From assembly GCA_903876735.1 (NCBI GenBank), contig CAIRAW010000054.1, positions 48,701 to 112,700 of the forward strand: a DNA stretch of 64,000 nt. The letters run 5' to 3'. Under the pieces are notes generated by a model. It was given only the letters and a program-made list of their open reading frames with translations. It was not told the origin of the DNA and made no database searches. Positions 1-9,806 of this stretch are shown here, piece after piece. The stretch is from an uncultured beta proteobacterium. Lineage in GTDB: Bacteria > Pseudomonadota > Gammaproteobacteria > Burkholderiales > Burkholderiaceae_C. Position 1 is the stretch's first letter, and the number at the start of each line of letters is the position of its first letter. The position numbers were made by a program, and so were the translations under genes.

Positions 1-1
1 C

Positions 2-160
2 ACCGTGCCCGAGGGCGTGCAGCCACTCAACCAGGACGGCGAAGTGGCGCAGTTTGAACTGCTGGATCTGATTGAGCTGGCGCAGCGTCTACAGCGCGAT
101 GAATTCACGACCGAGGCGGCTTTGATTCTGTTGGCCGCCCTGCGGCGTGATGGCCCTTGA
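2..160 (+). CDS. Nudix hydrolase, DUF4743-type, C-terminal fragment
   Basis: Only the last 52 codons enter from the left edge, so the Nudix box and the true start are outside the window. The visible peptide carries NQDGEVAQFELL followed by FTTEAALILL, which matches the tail of Nudix hydrolases with an N-terminal DUF4743 domain (thiamine pyrophosphokinase-like group, presumed nucleotide pyrophosphatases). The reading frame stays open from base 2 to the TGA at 158-160. It overlaps the convergent Na/Pi cotransporter gene tail to tail by 56 bp. The family call comes from the short C-terminal motif only. Confidence 0.6.
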   Translation, partial: TVPEGVQPLNQDGEVAQFELLDLIELAQRLQRDEFTTEAALILLAALRRDGP

Positions 161-1820
161 CCTGATGGTGGTTGTGCGAGACCGGTTCGCGCAAGCGGTT
201 CGGCGCCAGCACACCGGCTGAATCGAGAATCGGGTAGGCGATCGAGCAGATGTGCGAGTTGATGCGTTTGAGGTCGCTGATCAGGTCCAGGTGCAGCGAA
301 CTGGTTTCCATGCTTTGCAGGGTGTTGACCGACAGACGCTCCAGATGGGTGGCGGCGTAGGCGCGTTCCAGATCCCGAAAGCGCGTTTTTTCTTCGAGCA
401 GTTTGCGCGCATCGCGCACATTGCCGTCCAGGAACACGCTCATCCCCAGGCGCAGGTTGTCCACCAGGCGCCCGTGCAGGTCGGTGATCTCCAGCATGCC
501 GGCTTCGGAGAATTCGCGTCCCGGTTTGATCTTCTTGTTCTCGATGTCTTCGAGCACCCGCTCGATGATGTCGCCGATCTGCTCCATGTTGATGGTGAAG
601 CTGATGATATCGGTCCAGCGCTGGCCTTCTTTCTCGCTCAGGGCCTCGCGCGAAATTTTGGTCAGGTAGTACTTGATGTCGGAATAGAGTTCATCGACCG
701 TGTCGTCCATCTTTTGCAGCGTCTGCGCCAGCACGAAGTCGTTGTTGCGGATGACTTCGATCACGCCCAGCAGCATGCTCTCGACCACATCGGCCTGGTG
801 CATGGATTCGCGCACGGCGCAGGAGATTGCCAGTGACGGGGTTTCCAGCGCCGAGGGGTCGAGGTGGCGCTGACGCCCCGCCACCGTGCTCTTTTCCAGC
901 TTCGGCAGCATTTGCTCGACCCAGCGCGCCACGGTCTGCGTCAGGGCAATGAAGACGATGCCGACCACCAGGTTGAAAGTCAGGTGGTAGAGCACGACCA
1001 TCGTCGCCGTGTCGCCCACCCAGGGCCGCATTTCACGCAGCCACAGACCAACAAAAGGCGCGCAGAGGGCAACCCCGATGATCTTGAACACCAGATTGCC
1101 CAGCGGCACCTGGCGTGTCTCCACGTTGGAATTGAGCGTGGTCAGCACCGCCAGCAGACCGCTGCCCAGATTGGCGCCGAGTACCAGACCGAGGGCCACA
1201 TCAATCGACACGACGCCGGTGCTGGCCAGCGTGGCGGTCAGCAGCACCATGGCCAGACTGGAATACGAGAGCACCGACAGGATGCAGCCCACCGTGATCT
1301 CCAGCATCAGGTCGCTGCTGAGCGAGCCCAGCAAGGCCTTGATGGCGGGCGCCTGCGTCAGCACGCTGGTCGATTCCCGCACCAGTTGCAGCGCCAGCAG
1401 CATCAGGCCCAGACCGATCAGGATGCGTCCGATGCGGCCAACCGTGGTCGACTGGCGCGCGATGAACAGCACAACGCCGACAAAGATGAACAGCGGCGAG
1501 AGCCAGGACAGGTCGCGAGAGAACACCACGGCCATCAGGCTGGTGCCAATGTCGGCGCCCAGCATGACCGCCAGCGCCGCCGGCAGTGTCATCAGGCCCT
1601 GGCCGACAAAGGACGAGACGATCAGCGCCGTGGCGGTGCTCGACTGCACCAGCGCCGTGACGCCGACGCCCGACATCATGGCGGTGAGGCGGTTGGATAC
1701 GCTGGTAGCCAGGATATTGCGCAGGCTGGCGCCAAACACGCGCAGGATGCCGGTGCGGACCAGTTGCGTGCCCCAGACCAGCAGGGCAATGGCGGCGAGA
1801 AGGTTGAGCAGGTGCGTCAA
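105..1820 (-). CDS. Na/Pi cotransporter family protein with PhoU-like C-terminal domain
   Basis: A 571-residue protein with about eight to nine hydrophobic helices in the first 320 residues and a soluble, mostly helical PhoU-like region from about residue 340 to 540. The first inverted-repeat half holds the family motif QSSTAT (residues 59-64). The second half reads SYSS at about 185-188, where the family usually has QSS, so the second substrate motif is altered. The family couples sodium and phosphate movement or controls phosphate export at the inner membrane. The gene stands alone, just downstream of lspA on the same strand (24-bp gap). Start is the ATG at 1820. Substrate is inferred from the family. 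Confidence 0.88.
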   Translation of the reverse strand: MTHLLNLLAAIALLVWGTQLVRTGILRVFGASLRNILATSVSNRLTAMMSGVGVTALVQSSTATALIVSSFVGQGLMTLPAALAVMLGADIGTSLMAVVFSRDLSWLSPLFIFVGVVLFIARQSTTVGRIGRILIGLGLMLLALQLVRESTSVLTQAPAIKALLGSLSSDLMLEITVGCILSVLSYSSLAMVLLTATLASTGVVSIDVALGLVLGANLGSGLLAVLTTLNSNVETRQVPLGNLVFKIIGVALCAPFVGLWLREMRPWVGDTATMVVLYHLTFNLVVGIVFIALTQTVARWVEQMLPKLEKSTVAGRQRHLDPSALETPSLAISCAVRESMHQADVVESMLLGVIEVIRNNDFVLAQTLQKMDDTVDELYSDIKYYLTKISREALSEKEGQRWTDIISFTINMEQIGDIIERVLEDIENKKIKPGREFSEAGMLEITDLHGRLVDNLRLGMSVFLDGNVRDARKLLEEKTRFRDLERAYAATHLERLSVNTLQSMETSSLHLDLISDLKRINSHICSIAYPILDSAGVLAPNRLREPVSHNHHQVKGHHAAGRPTESKPPRS

Positions 1821-1844
1821 CGTTGTTCCTTGTTTGTCTTCAGT

Positions 1845-2336
1845 TTAGCGTGCGCGGCGCACGCGCAGCAGTTCATCGAGTATCAGGCAGGCGGCACCGA
1901 TGGTAATCGCGCTGTCGGCCACATTGAAAGCGGGAAAGTGCCAGCTGCGCCAGTGGAAATCCAGAAAGTCGACCACGTGGCCGTAGAGCAGGCGGTCGAT
2001 CACGTTGCCGATGGCGCCGCCCAGGATGCAGGCCAGCGCGAACGAAAACAGCTTTTGCCCGCTGTGTGACTTCAAAAGCCACACGATCAGACCGGCCGCC
2101 ACCACGCCAACCGCGGTGAAAAACCAGCGCTGCCAGCCCGAGGAGCCGGCCAGAAACGAGAACGCCGCGCCGCTGTTGTGCACACGCACGACGTTGAAAA
2201 AACTGGTCACCAGCGTGCTGTCGCCGAGCTGGTAGAAGCCCACGATCAGCACTTTGCTGAACTGGTCGATGAGCAGGATGACAAAGGCCAGGCCCAGCCA
2301 TTGCAGCATGCCGCCAGCACCTGACTTGCGTGCCAT
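1845..2336 (-). CDS. lspA: Lipoprotein signal peptidase (signal peptidase II)
   Basis: A 163-residue inner-membrane aspartyl peptidase that removes the signal peptide from diacylglyceryl-modified prolipoproteins. Four hydrophobic helices are visible. The two catalytic-aspartate motifs are present: GNVIDR and [11 protein letters not shown]. The start chosen is the ATG at 2336 (MARKSGAGG), which overlaps the ileS stop by one base in a TGATG junction. A longer reading frame upstream would run inside ileS in another frame. The ileS-lspA order is the common proteobacterial arrangement and suggests translational coupling. The many lipoproteins in this window are its potential substrates. Confidence 0.96.
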   Translation of the reverse strand: MARKSGAGGMLQWLGLAFVILLIDQFSKVLIVGFYQLGDSTLVTSFFNVVRVHNSGAAFSFLAGSSGWQRWFFTAVGVVAAGLIVWLLKSHSGQKLFSFALACILGGAIGNVIDRLLYGHVVDFLDFHWRSWHFPAFNVADSAITIGAACLILDELLRVRRAR

Positions 2337-5188
2337 CAGGCGTGCTCCCGGGTTTCTCCGGCGCCGAACAGGTTGCTGGTGCAGCGGCCACACAGACCCG
2401 GGTGCGCAGCGTCGCTGCCAACGTCGTCTCGGTAATGCCAGCAGCGCTCGCACTTGACGGCGCCGGATGGCGTTGCGGTGATCGCCAGGGCTTCGCCCGC
2501 GACCAGATCGATGGCCGAGGTGATGAAGACAAACTTCAGGTCCGCGCCCAGACTGGCGAGCAGTGCGTGGTCATCGGCATTGACCGTCAGTGTCACGCTC
2601 GCTTGCAGCGAGGAGCCGACCTGGCCTTGCGCGCGCAGCGTCTCGATCTCTTTGTTGACGGCGTCGCGGATTTCGCGGATGCGATTCCATTTGGCCAGCA
2701 GCGCTTCGTCGGCGGCCGGCAGCGACGCGTAGACGTCCATGAAGATCGACTGGCGCGTGGCGCTTGGCGTCTTGCCGGCCGCGCCGAGCACAGCCCAGGC
2801 CTCTTCGGCGGTGAAGCTCAGGAACGGCGCCATCCAGCGCAGCATCGCTTGCGTGATCTGCCACAGCGCAGTCTGCGCGCTGCGCCGTGCCAGTGAATCG
2901 GGTGCTGTCGTGTAGAGCCGGTCTTTCAGGATGTCGAGGTAGAAGGAGCCCAGGTCTTCCGAGCAGTAGATCTGCAGTTTGGCGACGACCGGGTGGAATT
3001 CATAGACCTCGTAATGCGCCAGGATGTCGGCCTGCAACTGCGCCGCGCGGCTCAGCGCGTAGCGGTCGATCTCGAGCAACTGCTCCGGCGCGACGGAATC
3101 CAGCGTTGGGTCGAAATCGCTGACGTTGGCGAGCAAAAACTTGAGCGTGTTGCGAACGCGCCGGTAGGTGTCGACCACGCGCGCCAGGATCTTGTCGTCG
3201 CCGGCGATGTCGCCCGAGTAGTCGCTGGCTGCAACCCACAGGCGGATGATTTCGGCGCCGAGCTTCTTCGAGGTCTCCTGCGGATCAACGCCGTTGCCGG
3301 CGCTCTTGCTCATCTTGTGGCCCTTGCTATCGACCGTGAAGCCGTGCGTCAGGATGCCCTTGTAGGGCGCGCGGCCGTACATGGCGCAGGCTGTCAGAAG
3401 GGACGAGTGGAACCAGCCGCGGTGCTGGTCATGGCCCTCCAGGTAAAGGTCGGCCTCGCAGCCTTCGTCGTGGCCGCAGCCCGCATGCGAGCCCTTGAGC
3501 ACGGTGGTGTGCGTGGTGCCGGAGTCGAACCAGACTTCCAGGATGTCGCTGCTCTTGGTGTAGTGCGGCGCGTCTGCGGCTCCCAGGATGGATTCGGTGC
3601 TGGCCTTGCTCCAGGCCTCGATGCCGCCTTGCTGCACCATGTCGGCGGCGATGTCGAGAATCTCCATCGTGCGCGGATGCAGCTCGCCGCTGTCCTTGTG
3701 CAGGAAGAAGGGCAGCGGCACGCCCCAGCTGCGCTGGCGGCTGATGCACCAGTCGGGCCGGCCCGCGATCATGTCGCGCAAACGCACCTTGCCGTTTTCC
3801 GGGTAGAAGGAAGTCTGCTCGATCGCGTCCAGCGCAATTTTGCGCAGCGACTTCGGCGCCTTGTCTTTGGTGAACACACCCTCGCCCTCGTCCATGCGGA
3901 TGAACCACTGGGCGGCGGCGCGGTAAATCACCGGCGTCTTGTGGCGCCAGCAGTGCGGGTAGCTGTGGGTGATGGTGGACGTGGCAAACAAACGGTCCGA
4001 CTCGCCCAGCACCTCGATGATGCGCGGGCAGGCTTTCCAGATATTGAGGCCGCCAAACAGTGGCAGTTCGGCTTCATAGCTGCCGTTGCCCTGCACCGGG
4101 TTCAGGATGTCGTCGTACTTCATGCCGTGCGCAACACAGCTGTTGAAATCCTCCACGCCGTAGGCCGGCGCCGAGTGCACGACGCCGGTGCCGTCGTCGG
4201 CCGTGGCGTACTCGGCCAGGTAGATCGGGCTCAGGCGATCAAAGCCAGCGTCGATGTGCGCCAGCGGGTGTTTGAAGTGGATGCCACCCAGGCGCTCGCC
4301 CAGTGTGGTGGCGACCACCGTGCCGGCCAGGCCATAGCGCTCCAGGCATTTGTCCACCAGCACCGAGGCCAGAACCAGCAGGCCGCGCGGCGTTTGCACC
4401 AGCGAATACTCAAGCGCCGGGTTCAGGTTGAGCGCCTGGTTCGCGGGGATGGTCCAGGCCGTGGTGGTCCAGATCACGGCGAAGGCCGGGCGGTCCAGGC
4501 TCGCCAGACCGAAGGCGGCGGCCAGCTTGTCCGGCTCAGCGCAGAGAAAGCCGACGTCAAGCGTCTGCGACTTCTTGTCGGCGTATTCGATCTCGAACTC
4601 GGCCAGGCTCGAGCCGCAGTCGAAACACCAGTACACGGGCTTCAAGCCGCGGTAGACGAAGCCGCGTTCCACCACGCGCTTGAAGGCGCGGATCTCGTCG
4701 GCTTCATTGCTGAAGTCCATGGTGCGGTAGGGATGGTCCCAGTCGCCCAGCACGCCCAGGCGCTTGAAGTCGGCGCGCTGGATGTCGATCTGCTCGGTGG
4801 CAAAGGCGCGGCTCTTGGCCTGCATCTCGTCGCGCGGCAGATTGCGGCCGAACTTCTTTTCGATCGCGTTCTCGATCGGCAGGCCGTGGCAATCCCAGCC
4901 CGGGATGTAGATCGCGTCCAGCCCCTTGAGCTGGCGCGCCTTGACGATCATGTCTTTGAGGATCTTGTTGACGGCGTGGCCCATGTGGATCTGGCCGTTG
5001 GCATAAGGCGGGCCGTCGTGCAGCACGAACTTCGGCGCGCCCGCGCGCGCGGCGCGCAGCTTCGGGTACAGGCCTTGCTCTTCCCATTCGCGCACCCAGT
5101 TCGGCTCGCGCTTGGGCAGGTCGCCGCGCATGGGAAACGGGGTGTCGGGCAGGTTCAGGGTACTTCGGTAATCAACTTTTTCGGTCAT
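2336..5188 (-). CDS. ileS: Isoleucyl-tRNA synthetase
   Basis: A 950-residue class I aminoacyl-tRNA synthetase that charges tRNA-Ile with isoleucine in the cytoplasm. The adenylate-binding signature HMGH is at residues 68-71 (after [10 protein letters not shown]) and KMSKS is at about 625-629. An editing (CP1) domain lies between them. A C-terminal zinc-binding segment has CERCWHYR and CGRC. The start chosen is the ATG giving [10 protein letters not shown], typical of bacterial IleS; the frame extends 20 codons further upstream but without a family match. First gene of a probable ileS-lspA unit, 96 bp downstream of ribF. Confidence 0.98.
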   Translation of the reverse strand: MTEKVDYRSTLNLPDTPFPMRGDLPKREPNWVREWEEQGLYPKLRAARAGAPKFVLHDGPPYANGQIHMGHAVNKILKDMIVKARQLKGLDAIYIPGWDCHGLPIENAIEKKFGRNLPRDEMQAKSRAFATEQIDIQRADFKRLGVLGDWDHPYRTMDFSNEADEIRAFKRVVERGFVYRGLKPVYWCFDCGSSLAEFEIEYADKKSQTLDVGFLCAEPDKLAAAFGLASLDRPAFAVIWTTTAWTIPANQALNLNPALEYSLVQTPRGLLVLASVLVDKCLERYGLAGTVVATTLGERLGGIHFKHPLAHIDAGFDRLSPIYLAEYATADDGTGVVHSAPAYGVEDFNSCVAHGMKYDDILNPVQGNGSYEAELPLFGGLNIWKACPRIIEVLGESDRLFATSTITHSYPHCWRHKTPVIYRAAAQWFIRMDEGEGVFTKDKAPKSLRKIALDAIEQTSFYPENGKVRLRDMIAGRPDWCISRQRSWGVPLPFFLHKDSGELHPRTMEILDIAADMVQQGGIEAWSKASTESILGAADAPHYTKSSDILEVWFDSGTTHTTVLKGSHAGCGHDEGCEADLYLEGHDQHRGWFHSSLLTACAMYGRAPYKGILTHGFTVDSKGHKMSKSAGNGVDPQETSKKLGAEIIRLWVAASDYSGDIAGDDKILARVVDTYRRVRNTLKFLLANVSDFDPTLDSVAPEQLLEIDRYALSRAAQLQADILAHYEVYEFHPVVAKLQIYCSEDLGSFYLDILKDRLYTTAPDSLARRSAQTALWQITQAMLRWMAPFLSFTAEEAWAVLGAAGKTPSATRQSIFMDVYASLPAADEALLAKWNRIREIRDAVNKEIETLRAQGQVGSSLQASVTLTVNADDHALLASLGADLKFVFITSAIDLVAGEALAITATPSGAVKCERCWHYRDDVGSDAAHPGLCGRCTSNLFGAGETREHA

Positions 5189-5284
5189 GACAAATCTCAA
5201 TTCGGCAAAGGGGGCACGCAGCGCGCCTGACAGCGAGGCGCGGGGCAAACAGGACGCGGGGCAAGGTGCGTCGGTGTGGCCCCG

Positions 5285-6259
5285 TCAAATTCGTGCCGCG
5301 AGCCAGGCACGTGCATCGTCGCAGTCTTTCCGTATGCCGCGGGTGAGGGCATCAAGACCGTCGTATTTCAGCTCGTCGTGCAATTTGTGCAGCAGTTCCA
5401 CGCGGATGATTTTACCGTACGCTCCCTCGGCGCCCAGGCTGTCGGGCCAGTCCAGGCAATGCGTCTCCAGCAGCACGCGCCCGCCGTTGACGTCGCGCGG
5501 GTCGAGCGAGGGCCGGATCCCCATGTTGGCAACGCCGGCCAGGGGCTTTTCAGTCAGACCATGGACGCGCACAACGAAGATGCCGCTGGCGGCGGGCTTC
5601 CAGTGCGCAAAGCGCAGGTTCAGGGTTCGAAAACCGAGTTCGCGCCCGAGCTTGCGCCCGTGCACCACGTGACCCGAGATGCGGTACGGGCGTCCGAGCA
5701 GGCGCGCCGTGTCGACCATGCGGCCCTGCGACAAGGCCTCGCGCACGGCCGAGCTCGAGACGCGCAGGCCGTGCACCTCGTAGCTGTTCATGCGCGCCAC
5801 ATCGAAACCCTGTTCCGAGCCGACACGGTCGAGCAGCGCGTAGTCGCCCGCGCGTTTGGCGCCGAAGCGGAAGTCGTCACCGACCAGAACGTATTGCGCG
5901 CCCAGTCCCGTGCGCAGCACTTCGTCGATGAAGGCCTGAGGCGAGAGCGCGGCCAGTTGCGCGTCGAAAGGCAGGACCACGGCCTGGTCCAGTCCGCACT
6001 GGGCCAGATCAATCAGTTTGTCGCGCAGCGTTCCGATACGCGCCGGCGCCAGCTCCGGCTTGTTTGTCACGGCGGCAAAGTAGTCGCGCGGATGCGGCTC
6101 GAAGGTCAGCGCGCAGCTTGGCAGGCCGCGCTGCTGCGCCTCGCTCTTGAGCAGCGCCAGCATGGCCTGGTGGCCACGGTGCACGCCGTCGAAGTTGCCG
6201 ATCGTCAGCGCGCAAGCCGCGTTCAGACCGGGGTGGTGGAAGCCACGAAAAACCTTCAT
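5285..6259 (-). CDS. ribF: Bifunctional riboflavin kinase / FAD synthetase
   Basis: A 324-residue cytoplasmic enzyme that phosphorylates riboflavin to FMN and adenylates FMN to FAD. The N-terminal nucleotidyltransferase domain has GNFDGVHRGHQAML at about residues 21-34 and FEPHPRDYF. The C-terminal riboflavin kinase domain starts near residue 185 with GRPYRISGHVVHGR and contains ANMGIRP and the catalytic-region motif NGGRVLLETH. Length is usual for the family. Start is the ATG at 6259. It precedes ileS and lspA on the same strand, the common order ribF-ileS-lspA, and is divergent from the HNH gene. Confidence 0.97.
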   Translation of the reverse strand: MKVFRGFHHPGLNAACALTIGNFDGVHRGHQAMLALLKSEAQQRGLPSCALTFEPHPRDYFAAVTNKPELAPARIGTLRDKLIDLAQCGLDQAVVLPFDAQLAALSPQAFIDEVLRTGLGAQYVLVGDDFRFGAKRAGDYALLDRVGSEQGFDVARMNSYEVHGLRVSSSAVREALSQGRMVDTARLLGRPYRISGHVVHGRKLGRELGFRTLNLRFAHWKPAASGIFVVRVHGLTEKPLAGVANMGIRPSLDPRDVNGGRVLLETHCLDWPDSLGAEGAYGKIIRVELLHKLHDELKYDGLDALTRGIRKDCDDARAWLAARI

Positions 6260-6391
6260 GGGATTGTTATTTTCTTGATGGCTTGCAGCGCATTCCGTTG
6301 ATCCGCCGCAAACCGGGTTGTCACAAATACAGGGTATATTGTCTCTTAGCCGCGCAGTGACGAACGGAATGTCTTTTTCAGGAGGCGTTTT

Positions 6392-6949
6392 TTGAAAGTC
6401 TTGAAGCTATCAGCCCAGGGGTTGCCCCAGTCGTGGATATCGCTGGAACAGGCGGTGATCCACTACGCCGCGCAGGAAGTGCGTTGGGAGATGGGCTGCG
6501 AGGTCGCTGTGTTCCACGGCGGTCATAACGCGGTCACTGGCGTGCAGTCCATCATCACCATCAACAGCATCATCGGCACCAAGGGCGTGCCCAGCATCAA
6601 TCCGTTTCACCTCAAGCCCGGTCTGACCAATCGCAAGCTGTTTGCGCGCGACCGCAACATCTGCGCTTATTGCGGCGAGCATTTCTTCGAGGAAGAACTG
6701 ACGCGCGAACACATTGTTCCGTTCGCGCAGGACGGCATCGACACCTGGATGAATGTGGTCACGGCGTGCCGCGCCTGCAACCACCGCAAAAGCCATCGCA
6801 CGCCCGAGCAGGCCAAGATGCCGCTGCTCTACACGCCCTACGTGCCCAGCCTGTGGGAAGACTTCATCCTGCGCAACCGGCGCATTCTGGCCGACCAGAT
6901 GGAGTTTTTGATGGCGCACGTGCCAAAGTCGTCACGGCTGGTCGCCTGA
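6392..6949 (+). CDS. HNH endonuclease family protein
   Basis: A 185-residue protein with one HNH nuclease domain. CAYC at about residue 90 and CRAC at about 128 form the zinc pairs. The core reads TREHIVPFAQDG, then N and ACNHRK, so the H-N-H residues are all there. The start is a TTG with a strong AGGAGG (6380-6385) six bases upstream; no better ATG exists before the conserved N-terminal region. It is monocistronic and divergent from ribF. No methyltransferase or phage gene adjoins it, so a restriction or mobile role is not supported. A chromosomal HNH gene of this shape is common in Burkholderiales; the biological target is not known to me. Confidence 0.85.
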   Translation: MKVLKLSAQGLPQSWISLEQAVIHYAAQEVRWEMGCEVAVFHGGHNAVTGVQSIITINSIIGTKGVPSINPFHLKPGLTNRKLFARDRNICAYCGEHFFEEELTREHIVPFAQDGIDTWMNVVTACRACNHRKSHRTPEQAKMPLLYTPYVPSLWEDFILRNRRILADQMEFLMAHVPKSSRLVA

Positions 6950-7104
6950 GGTCGTTCTGCCGCGCCCAAAACAGCGGCTCAGTTGATAGTTGGCAATAAG
7001 GCCAGCAGTTTCCGTACCGAGAATCAGGTCCATCTGAACCCATCAGCCGAGGCGCTGTGCCAGGCCGGTTCGCATTGCCATCTCAGATACGGGGACTACA
7101 CAAC

Positions 7105-8592
7105 ATGCAAGCCAGCATTCGCCTGCCACAAATCAATCTGCGTTCGCTTGGCCTGTCCTGGCCGCTGTTGGTGGCGCTGGCGGTTTGTGTTGGTTTCCTG
7201 GCGGGCCCGACCACACAAATCCTTGGTGATCCGGACACTTATCTGCACGTGGCCAGTGGGCGCTGGATGCTGCAGCACCAGCGCGTGCCGGGCGTTGATG
7301 TTTTTTCCCAAACGATGGCTGGTCAGCCCTGGATAGCGCATGAGTGGCTGGCGCAATCTTTGATGGCCTTGGTCTACGATCTGTGCGGCTGGACCGGCCT
7401 GGTGCTGCTGGCTGTCAGTTCGCTGGCGCTGACCCTGGCCTATCTGTTGCGTTTTTTGCTGCGCACCATGCCGCCGATCTATGCACTGCTTTTTGCAGCG
7501 CTGGCCTGCTGCGCGCTGGCGCCGCATTTGCTGGCACGGCCGCACGTGCTGGCCTGGCCGATACTGGCACTGTGGGCGGGGACTCTGGCTGCTGCCAGCG
7601 AACAGGGGCGCGCACCGCCGCACTGGCTGGCGGGCCTGATGCTGGTGTGGGCCAATCTCCATGGCAGCTTCACGCTCGGGCTGGTGCTGGGCCTGGTTTT
7701 CGCGTTCGAGGCCGTTATCAGCAGCACGCCGGAGCGCCGGTGGCAGACCGTCAAGCCCTGGTGCGCCTTCCTCGGTCTTGCATTGCTGGCTGCCATGCTG
7801 ACGCCAGCGGGGTGGCGCGGTCTGTGGTTCACGTTTCATCTGGTTAACCTGAAACATCTGGACATGATCGGTGAGTGGATGCCGGCCAGTTTTACGACCT
7901 TTAATCCGATTGAATTGTGGCTGGTGGCACTGCTTGGTCTGGCGCTCACCGGCTATCTGCGCTTGCCGGTTTTTCGCCTGTTGCTGGTGCTGGGTCTGCT
8001 GCATCAGGCACTGCTGCACGGGCGTTATGTATCACTTTTTGGACTGATCGTTCCGATGCTGATTGCCGCACCGTTTGGCAAGCTCTACCCGACACTGTCG
8101 CATGGCGCGCCACAGGCGTCGACGCTGGACCAATTCTTTGACACGCTGGCTGCGCCGGCCGGGCGCTCAACGATTACTGTCATCGCCGCGCTGGTCCTGC
8201 TGACCGGTGTTGTTACGGCTCAGACGGGTCGCCACAGACCAGCAGCGTCAATAAGCCCGAGCGCAGCTTTGGATGCAGCGCTGCGTTCGGGCGTGAGCGG
8301 GCCTGTGCTGAATTCTTATGATTTCGGCGGTTACCTTGTCTATCGCGGAATTCCGGTATTTGTCGACGGGCGCGCCGACCTTTACGGTGACCGGCACCTG
8401 GATGCTTACCTCGACGTTATCGCGTCCAACAAGGCAGAAAAAATCCAGAAGGTGCTGGCTGACTTCAAGATCACGTGGACCCTGCTGCCGCCAGGTTCAG
8501 CGACGCTGCTGTACCTCAACACGCGCCCCGAGTGGCGCAAGGTCTATGAGGACGAAACGGCGGTTGTCCACATCCGGCAACCGCCTTCCTGA
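7105..8592 (+). CDS. Polytopic membrane protein, possible GT-C glycosyltransferase-like, function unknown
   Basis: A 495-residue protein with roughly ten to eleven hydrophobic segments. Just after the first helix there is a loop with GDPDTYLHVASGRW and DVFSQTMAGQPWIAHEWL, the kind of D-x-D/Y first loop seen in GT-C glycosyltransferase-like membrane proteins. The C-terminal soluble part contains SYDFGGYLVYRGIPVFVDGR and ends in HIRQPPS. The start is the ATG at 7105, nine bases after GGGGA; an ATG at 7057 in the same frame lacks support. The gene stands alone between the HNH gene and the convergent acyl-CoA dehydrogenase (5-bp gap). I do not recognise a specific function; the glycosyltransferase idea is inference from the loop. 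Confidence 0.7.
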   Translation: MQASIRLPQINLRSLGLSWPLLVALAVCVGFLAGPTTQILGDPDTYLHVASGRWMLQHQRVPGVDVFSQTMAGQPWIAHEWLAQSLMALVYDLCGWTGLVLLAVSSLALTLAYLLRFLLRTMPPIYALLFAALACCALAPHLLARPHVLAWPILALWAGTLAAASEQGRAPPHWLAGLMLVWANLHGSFTLGLVLGLVFAFEAVISSTPERRWQTVKPWCAFLGLALLAAMLTPAGWRGLWFTFHLVNLKHLDMIGEWMPASFTTFNPIELWLVALLGLALTGYLRLPVFRLLLVLGLLHQALLHGRYVSLFGLIVPMLIAAPFGKLYPTLSHGAPQASTLDQFFDTLAAPAGRSTITVIAALVLLTGVVTAQTGRHRPAASISPSAALDAALRSGVSGPVLNSYDFGGYLVYRGIPVFVDGRADLYGDRHLDAYLDVIASNKAEKIQKVLADFKITWTLLPPGSATLLYLNTRPEWRKVYEDETAVVHIRQPPS

Positions 8593-8597
8593 GCGCC

Positions 8598-9713
8598 TCA
8601 GGCGAAAACGCCTGCTGTGTCCTGCATGCGGTTGGCCACTTCGCCGAGGTGGTGCATCGAATCGCCGAAGGTCATTTCGAGTTGCGTGAGCTTCTTGAAA
8701 TAGTGGCTTCCGATGTACTCGTCGGTCACGCCAATGCCGCCGTGCAGTTGTACCGACTGCTGGCCGACAAAGCGCATCGAATTGCCGAGCTGGTATTTGG
8801 CCCTTGCCATGGCGGCGCGGCGCTCCGGCGCTGGCGCGTTGAGCTTGAGCGCGGCGTAGTAGCTCATGGAGCGTGCCAGTTCCAGTTGCATCTTCACGTC
8901 GGCCATGCGGTGGCGCAGAGCCTGGAAGCTGGCAATCGTGACGCCGAACTGCTTGCGCGTGTTCATGTACTCGGCCGTGAGGGCAACCGTCTTGTCCATC
9001 ACGCCCACCGCTTCGGCGCAGGTGGCGGCGATGCCGATGTCAACGGCGTGTTCCAGCGCAGTCAGGCCATCCAGGGTGATCAGGGCTGCCGGGGTGTTTT
9101 GCAGCGTCAGTTCGGCGGCGCGGCTGCCGTCCTGCGTGCCGTAGCCGCGGGTCTTGACGCCGGCGGCAGTCTGCTCCACCAGGAACAGCGCGAGCTTGCC
9201 GTTGACCGTGGCCGGGACGATGAAGGCCGTGGCCTTGTCGCCCGCAGGTACCACGCTCTTGCTCGCCACCAGGGTCCAGCCGGCTGCGGCCTGCGTCGCC
9301 TTGGCCTGGCAGGCGTCAAGCGTGTAGCGCGCGGCGCGTTCCTGATACGCCAGCACCAGCAGCGCTTCGCCGCTGGCAACCTTGGGCAGCCAGGCTGACT
9401 TGAGGCCGTCGGGGGCGTAGCCGCTGAGCACAGCGCCAGCAATCAGGCTTTGCACCAGCGGTTCGAGCACCAGACCGCGGCCCAGCTCCTCCATCACCAC
9501 CATGCCCTCGACCGGGCCCATGCCCATGCCGTCGTTGGCTTCAGGAACGTAGAGGCCGGCGAGGCCGAGTTCGGCCAGTTCGGTGAACGATTCCTGCGAA
9601 TAGCCGCCGGCCTTCACGGCCGCATGGCGGCGCTCGAAGCTGTAGCCCTTGTCAACCCATTTGCGAACCGCGTCGCGCAGTTGCTCTTGATCATCTGTGA
9701 AGTCAAAGTCCAT
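8598..9713 (-). CDS. Acyl-CoA dehydrogenase, pimeloyl-CoA dehydrogenase small-subunit type
   Basis: A 371-residue flavoprotein of the acyl-CoA dehydrogenase family. It starts MDFDFTDDQEQLRDAV and has the typical C-terminal helical domain with NTRKQFGV, then QLHGGIGVTDEY. Its best fit is the small (PimD-like) subunit that pairs with a large subunit, here encoded directly upstream. The position equivalent to the MCAD catalytic glutamate falls in a region reading TFGDSMHHL, without a glutamate there. The start is the ATG at 9713, preceded by AGGTGA; an ATG five codons further upstream has a poorer site. Likely substrates are dicarboxylyl-CoA or other medium-chain acyl-CoA esters; this is inferred. 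Confidence 0.85.
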   Translation of the reverse strand: MDFDFTDDQEQLRDAVRKWVDKGYSFERRHAAVKAGGYSQESFTELAELGLAGLYVPEANDGMGMGPVEGMVVMEELGRGLVLEPLVQSLIAGAVLSGYAPDGLKSAWLPKVASGEALLVLAYQERAARYTLDACQAKATQAAAGWTLVASKSVVPAGDKATAFIVPATVNGKLALFLVEQTAAGVKTRGYGTQDGSRAAELTLQNTPAALITLDGLTALEHAVDIGIAATCAEAVGVMDKTVALTAEYMNTRKQFGVTIASFQALRHRMADVKMQLELARSMSYYAALKLNAPAPERRAAMARAKYQLGNSMRFVGQQSVQLHGGIGVTDEYIGSHYFKKLTQLEMTFGDSMHHLGEVANRMQDTAGVFA

Positions 9714-9742
9714 ATTGGTCACCTGCATTTATCTGAATAGAA

Positions 9743-9759
9743 CCCCCTCCTGGAGGGGG
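9743..9759 (-). terminator. GC-rich hairpin between the two dehydrogenase genes
   Basis: A perfect 7-bp stem, CCCCCTC/GAGGGGG, with a three-base loop. Read on the minus strand it is followed by TTCTATT, a weak U-rich tail. It lies 30 bp upstream of the small-subunit start in the 93-bp gap inside the presumed operon. It may act as a partial terminator or attenuator; this is inferred from structure only. Confidence 0.35.
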
Positions 9760-9806
9760 CACGGGGGAGTGGTCTTGTCGCGCATCGCGCGGACGGTTCT
9801 GGTGCG

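Noticed and set aside
2993..5230. A 745-codon open frame on the plus strand opposite ileS
   Set aside because: It lies wholly antisense to ileS, has no recognisable domain and is rich in Arg/Val/Ala/Gln as expected for the reverse frame of a GC-rich gene.
6392..6949. HNH gene as a homing or restriction element
   Set aside because: No intron, phage, methyltransferase or repeat is near, and its base composition is like that of its neighbours.
6983..6996. A possible third FNR box (TTGATAGTTGGCAA) before the membrane protein gene
   Set aside because: Only three of five bases of the second half fit, and the position is more than 100 bp from the start; similarity to the true box is probably chance.
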